DNA of 64,000 nt from Agrypnia vestita. Taxonomy: Eukaryota; Arthropoda; Insecta; Trichoptera; Phryganeidae. Positions within the stretch are counted from its first letter, which is position 1; each line of letters begins with the position of its first letter. This document shows, one piece after another, positions 23,391 to 32,644 of the stretch. The notes beneath the pieces are model-generated. The model was given only the letters and a program-made list of their open reading frames with translations, was not told the origin of the DNA and ran no database searches. The position numbers were made by a program, and so were the translations under genes. Where the stretch lies: assembly GCA_016648135.1 (NCBI GenBank), contig JADDOH010011217.1, positions 34,477 to 98,476 on the forward strand, read 5' to 3'.

Positions 23391-25655
23391 GAAAACGAAG
23401 AACAACCTCCGGAAGTTATCGATATCGGTCTTTCCGATCATCGATTAATTAGAACTAAAATAAATACAAACCGACAACCACCACAATATCACACAGTCAA
23501 ATCTAGAAACTGGAGAAAATTCGACATCGAAAAATTTATATCCGAGCTCAAAACGACAAATCTCTTCAAACCATCACAGAATTCATCCCCTCAGGAACTT
23601 ATTAACTTATATAATCTAGTTTTATCGCAACTTTTAAATAAGCATGCCCCGGAGGTCACCAAAAAACGCCGTTTGCGAACTTCCGATCAATGGTTCGACG
23701 AAGCATGCAGAACAAAGAAAAGGAAAATGCGTCAACTAGAACGAGCATACAAGCAATCTCATCCCAAAGCTCAAAGAATACAATGGATTGCTGCACAAAT
23801 AGAATATCGAGAGGAAGTAAAATTCAAAAAGAGAACTTACTGGAACACAAAAATTGCTGCTGAGAGTGGAAACCCTCAACAAATGTGGAATTCACTGAGC
23901 ACCGTTTTAGGAAAACCGCAAGCATACAAAACTCCTTCTATAAATATCACCCCAAGCAAAATGTCAGACTTCTTCGAAGATAAGATAAACAAAATTAGGC
24001 TTTCAACATTATCTAGTACAGAACCATCATTCTTACCAGGTGACACTATATTTGACACTCTGTCAGACACTAATATTGCAGAAATTATACGTATTACGAG
24101 AATCTCTCCAACCAAACATTGTGCCCTGGACCCCATACCAACTTGGCTTTTCAAATCCTGCATACAAGAACTAGCACCTTTTCTTTGTAAACTTTACAAC
24201 ATGTCGTTAGGCACTGGAGAAGTTCCCGACTTTCTGAAAAGTGCAATAGTGACTCCAATTTTAAAAAAACCTACGCTAGATGCAGAAGACCTCAATAATT
24301 ACAGACCTATATCCAATTTACCACTTATCGCTAAACTGCTTGAAAGAATTGTGTCTTCGCGGCTGAATGCATATATGGACGCACACAATTTATTTAGTAA
24401 ATTTCAATCAGCCTACAGAAAACACCACTCTACAGAAACCGGACTCCTTAAAATTTTATCTGACATCATACTCGCAATAGATACGGGCAAATTAGTACTC
24501 GTCTCTCTTCTTGACATGAGTGCCGCTTTTGACACAATTGACCATGACCTCTTGCTGAGAAGAATGGAAGTATCTTACGGTCTACGCGGTACAGCGCTTA
24601 AATGGTTCCAATCCTATCTCTCGAACCGTTTCCAAACGGTAGTTATTGATAACATTGAATCAGCACCGGCTTGTATGAAGTCAGGTGTTCCACAAGGATC
24701 GGTATTAGGTCCTTTACTTTTCATCATGTACACAAAAGATTTATTTGATATCATTACCACACACGGACTTCTAGCTCACTGTTATGCTGATGACTGGCAA
24801 CTATACTTCCATTGTTCTCCAAACGATACAAACATACTAAAACAATCTATCATTCAGTGCATAAATGACGTAAACCTTTGGATGTCCTCGAATAAACTGA
24901 AACTTAACCCGACCAAAACTGAGTTCCTTTGGACAGCTACCCGAAGACGCCAACACCTGTTGGAAAAACTCCCACTCTCTATTTCAAATATTGACATAAT
25001 TCCTAAAACTAATGTCAAACTACTTGGAGTCTACTTGGATTCAAGCATGTCTCTTAGTAAACAAATTAATAGCACAACCAGCTCTGCATTCTATCATTTA
25101 CGCCGCATTAAATCTATTCGCAAAAGCATCCCAACAGAAGCAACAAAATCACTAATAAATGCATACGTTATCTCTCGCTTAGACTACTGTAATGGTATCT
25201 ACGCTCATCTCCCGAAACAGGAAATAAACAAATTACAATCTGTATTTAATGCCGCCGCAAGACTTATTACCGGCGTTTCAAAGTTTGCGCACATCTCAAA
25301 CCATCTTCAAAACCTTCACTGGCTTAGATGTCCAGAGAGGATTGAATATAAGCTTTGCCTTACAATATTTAAGGCTATTCACAACATGGCCCCTCAATAC
25401 ATAACCGACTTCTGCATTCCATTCTCCGCAAATAATAGACAACTAACACTTCGCTCAGCATCAACATCTAATACAAATAGGTTAGCTGAAGTAAATCGCG
25501 TCCACAAAACTAATTTCGGTGATCGTGCTTTCGCGGTGGCTGGACCAAAGTTATGGAACAAACTACCTAACAAACTGAGACAAACTGACAGCTTACCACT
25601 GTTCAAAAAACAACTTAAGACGCATTTATTTAGACAATCCTATAAAAACCTATAA
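23184..25655 (+). CDS. L2-type reverse transcriptase, 5' truncated, fused to upstream host codons
   Basis: An uninterrupted 823-codon frame (opens with TTG; first ATG at 23199). Residues 1 to about 70 are Phe/Ile-rich host sequence read through in frame and are not part of the family. GLSDHRL (82-88) is the final catalytic motif of an endonuclease whose start is missing. RT motifs follow: NNYRPISNLPLIAKLLERIV (371-390), HHSTETGLLKIL (414-425), LLDMSAAFDTID (442-453, first catalytic Asp 444), SGVPQGSVLGPLLF (500-513) and YADD (534-537). The tail has LDYCNGIYAHLP and a C-terminal AFAVAGPKLWNKLP motif. Family function: nicking and target-primed reverse transcription of its own RNA. Without the endonuclease it should not move on its own; the lack of stops suggests recent insertion. 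Confidence 0.85.
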   Translation: MKISTMNNILICSSSRTRWVLTAFVEIFFESYFKPVALSCFFLFITYVCNLFINILSIGKTFYVIISRTENEEQPPEVIDIGLSDHRLIRTKINTNRQPPQYHTVKSRNWRKFDIEKFISELKTTNLFKPSQNSSPQELINLYNLVLSQLLNKHAPEVTKKRRLRTSDQWFDEACRTKKRKMRQLERAYKQSHPKAQRIQWIAAQIEYREEVKFKKRTYWNTKIAAESGNPQQMWNSLSTVLGKPQAYKTPSINITPSKMSDFFEDKINKIRLSTLSSTEPSFLPGDTIFDTLSDTNIAEIIRITRISPTKHCALDPIPTWLFKSCIQELAPFLCKLYNMSLGTGEVPDFLKSAIVTPILKKPTLDAEDLNNYRPISNLPLIAKLLERIVSSRLNAYMDAHNLFSKFQSAYRKHHSTETGLLKILSDIILAIDTGKLVLVSLLDMSAAFDTIDHDLLLRRMEVSYGLRGTALKWFQSYLSNRFQTVVIDNIESAPACMKSGVPQGSVLGPLLFIMYTKDLFDIITTHGLLAHCYADDWQLYFHCSPNDTNILKQSIIQCINDVNLWMSSNKLKLNPTKTEFLWTATRRRQHLLEKLPLSISNIDIIPKTNVKLLGVYLDSSMSLSKQINSTTSSAFYHLRRIKSIRKSIPTEATKSLINAYVISRLDYCNGIYAHLPKQEINKLQSVFNAAARLITGVSKFAHISNHLQNLHWLRCPERIEYKLCLTIFKAIHNMAPQYITDFCIPFSANNRQLTLRSASTSNTNRLAEVNRVHKTNFGDRAFAVAGPKLWNKLPNKLRQTDSLPLFKKQLKTHLFRQSYKNL

Positions 25656-25940
25656 AATCTAACCACAACAACGCTAGCTAATGTTTTCCACTCATATTGT
25701 GCACACCGCGAAAACACATAATTCTTTCAGGGACTCACAAACTATTATAGTACTCAATTTTAATTCCACTTCTTGTATGCCACCTAGTGAATAAGCAATA
25801 GTAAATAAGTTTTTTTCTTTTCTAGCAGTAAGTTGTCTTGTAAGATAATAATTTCTCTATGTAAAGCGCCCTTGAGGTGAGTATTTCGCGAAAACGGCGC
25901 TATACAAATTATCCAATTATTATTATTATTATTATTATCG
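23395..25940 (+). mobile_element. L2-type LINE, 5' truncated, long intact ORF (copy b)
   Basis: The element contains the end of the apurinic-type endonuclease (GLSDHRL), the whole reverse transcriptase and C-terminal domain, and a 3' UTR. It ends with GTAAAGCGCCCTTGAGGTG, GGCGCTATACAAAT and a run of ATT trinucleotides (25915-25938). A 3' microsatellite after 'GCGCTATA.AAAT' is typical of the L2/CR1 group. The left boundary is inferred from where protein similarity begins (about 23395); host sequence lies before it. Confidence 0.85.
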
Positions 25941-26215
25941 ATGGTTACGTGGATCGCCGTTGCTCTCAGGACTTCGTCGTACGTTTGCATACGCAGGAGC
26001 GCATTTGTGCATTTATATATCAACATTTTTATGGCTTTAGTCAATAAATAACTTTATAAACACCATAAGCACAAAATATATTTTTTTATTTATTTATATG
26101 CCCTTAGGGCTCTTAAATCGAATAATTATTAATTTACATAAAGAACAGTACAATAAACATTGTGACTTAAATATGTTAAAATGAAATATTTTAATCAAAC
26201 ATAAATTGTACAAGT
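25940..26215. other. AT-rich spacer
   Basis: No feature beyond AT-rich sequence between the L2 tail and a Rep-A copy. Confidence 0.5.
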
Positions 26216-26219
26216 CTCA

Positions 26220-26530
26220 TAGAGACGAAGCTATTTATATGAGAAACGTGAATAGAAGTCTTTTATAGGATGGCCCAAGGTTCACGACCTGTATGAGCTC
26301 TCTTAAGTAATCACTTCACACAATGCGACGTTCACCATTTCCATCGTAAGAACAATTTTTAAACGTTCTATGTTCCAAACTTGAAAACCGTTTACATGTT
26401 TGAAGGGATTATGATAGAGACATCTGTAGTCCTTCTCGTGAAATAGTGTATATATGGATTTCGCAGCTGGTAATGTTACCTCTATATTTTTTTTAGAATG
26501 CATATAAATGTCGTTAAAATATTGCATGTT
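26220..26530 (+). repeat. Rep-A dispersed repeat (copy A2)
   Basis: Begins AGACGAAGCTATTTATATG and continues with CGACCTGTATGAGCT, AGTAATCACTTCACACA, CATTTCCATCGTAAGAACA and GAGACATCTGTAGTCCTTC. The same blocks in the same order occur at 31986-32290. The 74-codon minus-strand frame inside has no motif. A non-autonomous element of unknown class; I found no terminal inverted repeat. Confidence 0.6.
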
Positions 26531-26534
26531 AAAA

Positions 26535-28550
26535 AATTTTGATAGGGAAAATAATGAATTAATACAGTGGAAGAAATAAAATCATTAGGTACTTACAAAA
26601 TGCAAAACTTCAAAAATCAAAAATAAAACAGACGGCAAATATAATGTAATGATAGACAATGTACCTAGATACCTAGCTTATCATTTGCGCGTATACTTAT
26701 TTTACTAGAGCAGCAATGCTTCTCATACTGAACAAATCCACAGAATTAAATTCATTACCAACTTCATGCAATTTTTGCATACACGAGTTTTTCATAATAT
26801 TAGAGTCAGAAACATCGTACTGAAAAAAAGCCTGATTTTCTAATGACCGTAATAACAACCTTAACTCTTTAAACTCTTTAAAAATTAATCAAGTTTACCA
26901 AACCCGGACAATCCCCTTCATTATTTTAAATAGTAATAATAAATATCTTTAAATATAATGCATTATGTTTAAGAACATTATTATTAAGGAAAAGCTTGTT
27001 TTTAGCTTAAGCATTGACAAAAATGTGTAAACACAACGGCTTAAAAGCTACAAGTAAAAAAATAAAAATAGAATAGACACAGAACGGCTTCAATATCATA
27101 ATCAATTACACCACAGTCTTAATACAGCATCTAAGCCATCACACTTACATATATTTATGCCTAGAATCGTGAAATACTTCAACGAGTATTGGAAGAATTC
27201 GTCACCGTTCGTTAAATAGGTAGGTACCAAGTCTTGTTCGTGAAGTTTATTTTTTCTTCTTCTTTCGTTTGGTTAACCTGCCGTGAAAATAGCGTACACA
27301 GAATTATTCAGGTTTCACTTTCGTTTTGGAAATATGGGTATTGAGGCAGATTTTTTACGATGATAATTATTATTTCTATTTTAAATTCCTTCAAAAAACC
27401 GGTGATCAATGTTCGACAATACTAAATTGAGGATTCGTCAAGCGGTCGTACATTTTGAAGATTTACCCATTTCGGGTGCGCACCGAGACTCGAAGCAATA
27501 AACACAACCCTCCGCTCTTCTGATGATGCTGCGAGAGTGTGATTATGGAAGGCATAGCTGGAGTCGCGCAGGGGTCGGGCGCCGAGGAGAAAGTGAGAGT
27601 GCCCGACGCGATATCCGACACATCTGACTAGCCTCGTTCGTTAACACCGAAATGATATACATATGCGGGTCTCGATACTCGATACTCTCGCTTTTCTATA
27701 TTAATTATTGCACGTTCATCGTAGACTCGAGGAACGATGGAGTTTTGTCCGTAAAAGGCTATTTCTCTTCTCCACCTAGAATGTATAATAAGTATAATGT
27801 AAACGATATCGTCCAGAGACGGCAACCTTGATATATTCTTTATGACACGGACTTAGTTCAAATGTGAAATATTGATAAACTTGATTGACGGTCGCTTGAG
27901 CGTATAATACATGCTCGACATAGACACACGGCGTTGACCTTGGAACCCGTGCACTCGCCGTAACTTGTTATTTAGAAATCATTCCTTAATTTTTAGTGTG
28001 TATAATGTATTTAGTGATAGTCTTTATATTATTCTGAATATTATTTACAATTTATTCATCTCTATGACATTTTTTATTATTTATTTATAAAAAGTGTATT
28101 ATGTAAAAACTTGCTCATCAAGAACGCATTCCTAAATTGTATTATGCAATATTTTTTTTTTGAATATTATTATTATTAATTTTATCATTAAGGCATTATT
28201 TGTTTATCATAATAAGTGTATTACGTATTGTGTAAAAATTGTGTTTAAACTCGTTAACCTGAAACTCATTCCTAAAATTGTATTTATAGATTTGCGTTAG
28301 TCTGAATATTATTTACAATTTTTTTTTCATTAAGTCACTATTTATTATTAATTTATCGTAGAAAGTGTATTGTGTAATTATATCATATTCAAAATCTTTA
28401 CCATCTATTACGGTCATTAACGACCTGTTTGTTAAATAATAAAAATAAATTATAGTTTGGATGATAAAAGTTGTTATACGATTAGGACACGATATCAGAT
28501 CTCCAATACATTCATAATTTGATTTCGAACATTGACATGTTATACAGGAT
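26535..28550. other. spacer, no established gene
   Basis: AT-rich apart from a mixed-composition zone at 27400-27700. Near-duplicate AT-rich phrases around 28010-28120 and 28170-28380 (GAATATTATTTACAATTT, GTGTATTATGTAAAAA-like) suggest two or three diverged tandem units of roughly 150 nt. The only candidate coding object is at 27545-27631. Confidence 0.4.
27545..27631 (+). CDS. possible short coding exon or micro-ORF
   Basis: A 28-codon frame starting ATGGAAGGC in GC-richer DNA than its surroundings, coding for a small, acidic, Gly/Ala-rich peptide with no domain. Within it GAGAAA|GTGAGAG could act as a weak donor, so a first coding exon of 16 codons is an alternative. There is no supporting downstream exon. 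Weak call. Confidence 0.2.
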   Translation: MEGIAGVAQGSGAEEKVRVPDAISDTSD

Positions 28551-28554
28551 ACCT

Positions 28555-28740
28555 CCTAGCTAGTAAAAAGTAAAAACTTCGGAGAGTCTTCTTTATACAG
28601 AATTGAATAGAAAGTATTATTTACACTTTGAATGAAATGTCAGCAGTTAAGGAGATAAGCATCAAAGTTTGCATTTGAAAAACTCATTCGCTTTGATACA
28701 CTTCAAATAAAATTATTAAAACCGTCCAGAAATATCAAAG
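28555..28740 (-). repeat. Rep-M dispersed repeat (copy M4)
   Basis: The complement of CATTCGCTTTGATACACTTC followed by AAATAAAATTATTAAAACC is the family word. ACAGGATACCTCCTAGCTAG at the left resembles the other terminus (ACAGGGTGTAACAGAGCT in the 58924 copy). Diverged. Confidence 0.45.
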
Positions 28741-28744
28741 TGAT

Positions 28745-29660
28745 CTATTTGAGAGACTCTTGATGGAAGAATAATGTATCCAATAATTAATGTACCTATT
28801 AAAATAATAAAATTTTACATTCCCTTATATTGCCAACAACGAGTATGTACGTATCTGTAAATTTACGCTGGTATCCGTTTCATAATCCATGTTGAATTTC
28901 GGATCATTCGCTTTTGGTAGATCAGATTACGATCTCGGCCAAGCTGCGAGTGACGCCGTTTTGCGGTGCTTGTAGCATCATTGTTTCGAGTAAGAATTGC
29001 ATATAAGTCTGTTATATTTTCACGGCTCTCCCGACATCGCGTCCTTGTATACTATTTGGTATTAAGCATGACAAACCTACATATTTATTGCAGGTGTATA
29101 TGCAAATATAATAAATTACATATCAGAGCTGTCGCCGCAATGTTGTCACAGAAGTTTCCTGAGATAAATTCAATGGTGCGTGTCGGACGTGCGCAGTACA
29201 CGCTAATGGCGCGTTTATACGATGTAGGCATGTCTCAGAGACTCTTCTCGAAAGTCACATCAAGGACAGAACAGAGTTGAACGCGGAACGAGCTATGATT
29301 TATCTTTTGCACGCCGAGTAGAATGCCACGTAACGGTCTTTACCTTCAATTCTCTACTGACGACCCTAACGACAAAAGATAGGAAAGTCAAACAGGCAAA
29401 AGAATCTGCTGGTCTGCCAGTGGTAGCAGGGTACCGAAATGAGTTGTATTAGGAGAGCAGCGAGTTTGTTATAATTGGACCGACTGAGAAGTAGCGAGAT
29501 AGAGACACACGGAGCCTCTACTTCCATATATGCGTAGAATGATCTCAATCAAGGCGGCTTTGACAAACTCGGCGAATGCCAGAAGCACATCTACTAACGT
29601 ACCATACATTCTTTGCAATTCCGAAGGGAATGTGCCTGGCGGGTCTACCCGGACTAAACT
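28745..29660. other. spacer, no gene recognised
   Basis: Open frames at 28966-29280 (plus) and 29366-29548 (minus) show no motif. The first has a mixed basic composition and no splice pairs; I do not call it a gene. Confidence 0.4.
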
Positions 29661-29664
29661 GATA

Positions 29665-30030
29665 TAATCCAAATAGGTCCCTCTTGACTGCGGATCGTGA
29701 TCTTGATGACCTCCCGTCCTCTTTACCATTCTCCTCTAACCCTGTCTCTAAGTGTTGGTCCAACCAGTGTGGGATCTTCTCTTCGACCTTCGAGTACCCC
29801 ACCACAAAAAGCTTCTCCAGGCTATCTTCTCTTCTGGCAAGATGTCCAAAAATTTGGAGGATTCGTCTCAGATAAGCGGTTGAAAGTATCTCCTTGATTT
29901 CGAGTTCTCGTAACATTTGTGCGTCTTGCCGTCCACGGTATACGCAACATGCGTCTCCAACACCACATCTCAAAGGCATCGATCCGCCGATAAACTGAGA
30001 TAAATAGCTACAAATACCGTATGAAGACAT
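29665..30030 (-). mobile_element. RTE-like endonuclease-reverse transcriptase 3' fragment
   Basis: The 161-codon minus frame reads RRILQIFGHLARREDSLEKL, then FVVGYSKVE. This is the tail found in many insect endonuclease-reverse transcriptase annotations ('QRIL+FFGHI(A/S)RR...LEKL(I/V)V.G.VEG...RGR.PTRW'). The Pro/Arg 'RGRSPTRW' part is degraded, and the terminal GGHQDHDPQS appears only in another frame (29700 leftward), so at least one frameshift separates them. Upstream RT motifs are absent. Dead, 5' truncated. Confidence 0.7.
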
Positions 30031-30034
30031 ATTT

Positions 30035-30710
30035 GGTCTCTATTGGTCAACAAGTACGAAGCGCCTTGCCGAGACATTGTACCCCCAACACTCCGAGGGC
30101 AAGGGAGGGATGATCTTATCCGTGTGCACGTACACTGTAAGAGCAGCGGTTAAAGTCCATGCACACGAGCTGCTTCAAGCTTCTCTGTATATAAAATGTA
30201 GGTAATAGACAATGATTAAACGAATTGATCGAATGAGATCTTCAACCGAATCTCCGATAGGGATCATCCACCTTTACCTCTCCTCCCCGCGAGGTGGCCG
30301 TGTCGACCTTAGCACGTAATACCCGAGATGGCAGCTCCAGCCCCGGTCGTCCTCGGGCTCCAAACTCCGCAGGACACGGGCGTGTTCCACATTAAAGTTA
30401 CAATAACAAGTTCCCGCGCTCAAAGCGGCCGCCTCGCCTATGCCAAAGTGGTTTGCTCTTGAAATCGGCCATTCGCCTCGTATTCATTCCTTAGTCGTCT
30501 CCGCGGTCGCCGATGGTGAAACTGGGCCCAAACAGATCGTTTACAATGCCTAAATGTGTTTTTTTTCACCACGCGTCGTGTTTTTCGCGAGCTCTTTTTA
30601 TTTAACCCTTCCCTCGCCGTGCGGTGACACGAATCTACCGAGTCAATGGATTATTTTCAACGCTTATATCCACCATTTTGATTTTATATATGTACGTACG
30701 CAGGCATGTC
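30035..30710. other. mixed-composition spacer
   Basis: GC-richer than average between about 30240 and 30520 (CCCCGCGAGGTGGCCG, GGGCTCCAAACTCCGC). No ORF with a motif, no splice pair, no repeat partner in the window. A conserved non-coding element is possible. Confidence 0.35.
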
Positions 30711-30714
30711 GACT

Positions 30715-30900
30715 ATAAATATAATTGGCTGTGTGTAAAAATGACTGTATTTTTACATGTCGGTTCCTATTAGTATTAGTATTCATATTCAAAAGAGTAA
30801 GTATTCATTTATTAAAAAAAAAGATTTTATACTATAAAGAAGTTACGGACGTCACACGAAGTTACGACGGACGGACGGACAGACAACGAAATTATTATTA
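30715..30900 (+). repeat. SINE-G internally deleted (copy S2)
   Basis: 5' word AAAAATGACTGTATTTTTAC, then CGGTTCC, then directly the 3' part GAAGTTACGGACG, ACGAAGTTACGACGG and a GGAC/AGAC run. The tRNA-like middle present in S1 and S5 is missing. Confidence 0.55.
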
Positions 30901-30960
30901 TTTAATTACACAAAAAAACATAATTAAAGAAGGAAAATATTTAATAATAAAAAAACATAA

Positions 30961-31115
30961 TTAGCTGTATCCCGTCAAAAATGACTGTATTTTACATATC
31001 GGTTCCTAAAGAATAAGTATTCATTTATAAAAAAAATGAAATTACGGACGTTTCATGAAGTTACGGAGACAGACAGACGGACGGACGGACGACAATGAAA
31101 TAATTATGTTTAATG
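30961..31115 (+). repeat. SINE-G internally deleted (copy S3)
   Basis: Same internally deleted form as S2: AGCTGTATCCCGTC, AAAAATGACTGTATTTTAC, CGGTTCC, AATAAGTATTCATTTAT, GAAATTACGGACGTT, then ACAGACAGACGGACGGACGG. S2 and S3 are about 250 bp apart in the same orientation and share the same deletion, so they probably arose by local duplication or are copies of a deleted subfamily. Confidence 0.6.
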
Positions 31116-31340
31116 TGGGGTAGGTATAAAAGCAAAGGCAGCAATATCTAAAAAAATTTAATGCAGTCATCGAGGATTTTGATTTAGAATGCACTTACTG
31201 ATTTCGAGATTTTATAGGAATTGTTGCCTAAAAATTTACAGGAAACATGATTTTGGATAGATACATGTAATCTTGGTGACTGCATTCAATACTTTTTCTT
31301 AAATTTTTGAATATTGCTTCCTTTTCTTTTATACCCCACA
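31114..31340. mobile_element. MITE with long terminal inverted repeats
   Basis: TGTGGGGTAGGTATAAAAGC and CAATATC at the left are inverted copies of the right end (GAATATTGCTTCC ... TTTTATACCCCACA). The similarity extends inward through AATGCAGTCA at the left and TGACTGCATT at the right, giving arms of about 65-70 nt. No ORF. A clear target duplication is not visible. Confidence 0.65.
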
Positions 31341-31344
31341 TAGG

Positions 31345-31980
31345 ATACATATTAATATTTATAATTAAAAACTTTATTTATGTGAAATGTGCGACAACAA
31401 CTATTTTAAATCCATTAATACCAGTGGAAGCATTTTTTCTCGTTTAAAATCAAAAATTCATAAATTAAGGTTGAGTCAATTAGTCAATTAATACTCACCG
31501 TGGAATGGTGAGTGTTAATTTATAGATTAAAAATGCATGAGCCTCCTGTTCGCACCTCCTTTTAATCCTTACTGAAGCAAAATTTATTGAAAGGGAACGT
31601 AAAGCGATACGAATGCATTTTGCAATTTAAAACCATTGTCGGAAAATCTGTGCTCGCATTGCCATGCGTATATTACTGCACCATATTAGTGAGAACTATA
31701 CCAATCCACTACGCACTGTTGCACGTGCCAAAGGAACGATATTGCATTTCCTATTGCGGCTGAATATCTGATATCTATAAAGGTCTTAACACTTCATCTG
31801 GAAATTTATTATAATGGTCTTTATTCTGCACGGAAAGAACGTTTGAGGTGTTCCTATAATTTTTTTATTAATTATAATTATTATCTTTAGTGCATACATA
31901 AATACACATAAATATATACGGACATAATGCTCTTCTAATATAAACAAACAATATTTTATAGAAGAATAATATAATAAAAC
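31345..31980. other. AT-rich spacer
   Basis: TATTAATACTCACCGT and GGTGAGTGTTAATT near 31488-31520 make a small hairpin. Nothing else recognised. Confidence 0.45.
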
Positions 31981-31985
31981 TATAG

Positions 31986-32295
31986 AAGCCTCACAGAGAC
32001 GAAGCTATTTATATGGGAAATGTGTATTGAAGTATTTGTAGGATTTGCCTGGGGATTTTGACCTGTATAAGCTGGTTTAAGTGATGACTTTACACAGCTT
32101 TCAGTAATTCCAACCGTAATAACATTCACAAATTATCATTTTTTGTAGTTGCATATATGTATGTGTGTTCTAAGTCAGTTTCATTTATGTATTGAATGTA
32201 CTATGCTAGAGACATCTATAGTCCTTCCCATGACATATTAAATATACACAGATTTCTAGTTTAAAGTATAATATTAAGCAATATTATTTTTAATG
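31986..32295 (+). repeat. Rep-A dispersed repeat (copy A3)
   Basis: The longest copy: CACAGAGACGAAGCTATTTA, then GACCTGTATAAGCTGG, AAGTGATGACTTTACACA, TTCCAACCGTAATAACATTC, GAGACATCTATAGTCCTTC, and ATATTAAGCAATATTATTTT at 32271-32290. The last word recurs at 44385-44400. Confidence 0.6.
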
Positions 32296-32394
32296 TGTAT
32301 TCCGGACACTAGAATATGTTTGGAAATTAATTCACTCCTTTTAAAGCCCAGTATATATTTTTTAACAATATTTTTATATGTACCTGTTGTGAGA

Positions 32395-32640
32395 TACGTT
32401 CTGTATACGTTCTGAGAACACAATTACTGGATTTTGTCCACAGAGGATAGTGGTTAAGATAAATTATAAAAGTCTCAGAGAGACGAGGCTATTTATAGGG
32501 GAAATGTATATGGAAGTATTTACAGGGTTGCACGGTGATTATTTCCTTTGGCATTTCATCAAAGATCTTCATTGCACTGAACAGCATAGAATTTTGGGAT
32601 TTGGACTTGTTCTCATTCTATCTTTCCTTCTTGTATAATT
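32395..32640 (+). repeat. Rep-A dispersed repeat (copy A4)
   Basis: GAGAACACAATTACTGGATT and TTTGTCCACAGAGG (32413-32446) lead into AGTCTCAGAGAGACGAGGCT, the usual Rep-A start, showing that the family extends upstream of the 'gacgaagctattta' word. The complement of the first word is at 44772-44806. The 62-codon open frame here is repeat sequence, not a gene. Confidence 0.55.
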
Positions 32641-32644
32641 AATG

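Noticed and set aside
28010..28380. Tandem array or satellite
   Set aside because: Repeated AT-rich phrases are too diverged and irregular to call a satellite; noted only in the spacer entry.
29545..30030. Host gene of 161 codons
   Set aside because: The translation matches the tail of insect endonuclease-reverse transcriptases and continues into another frame, so it is a decayed retroelement.
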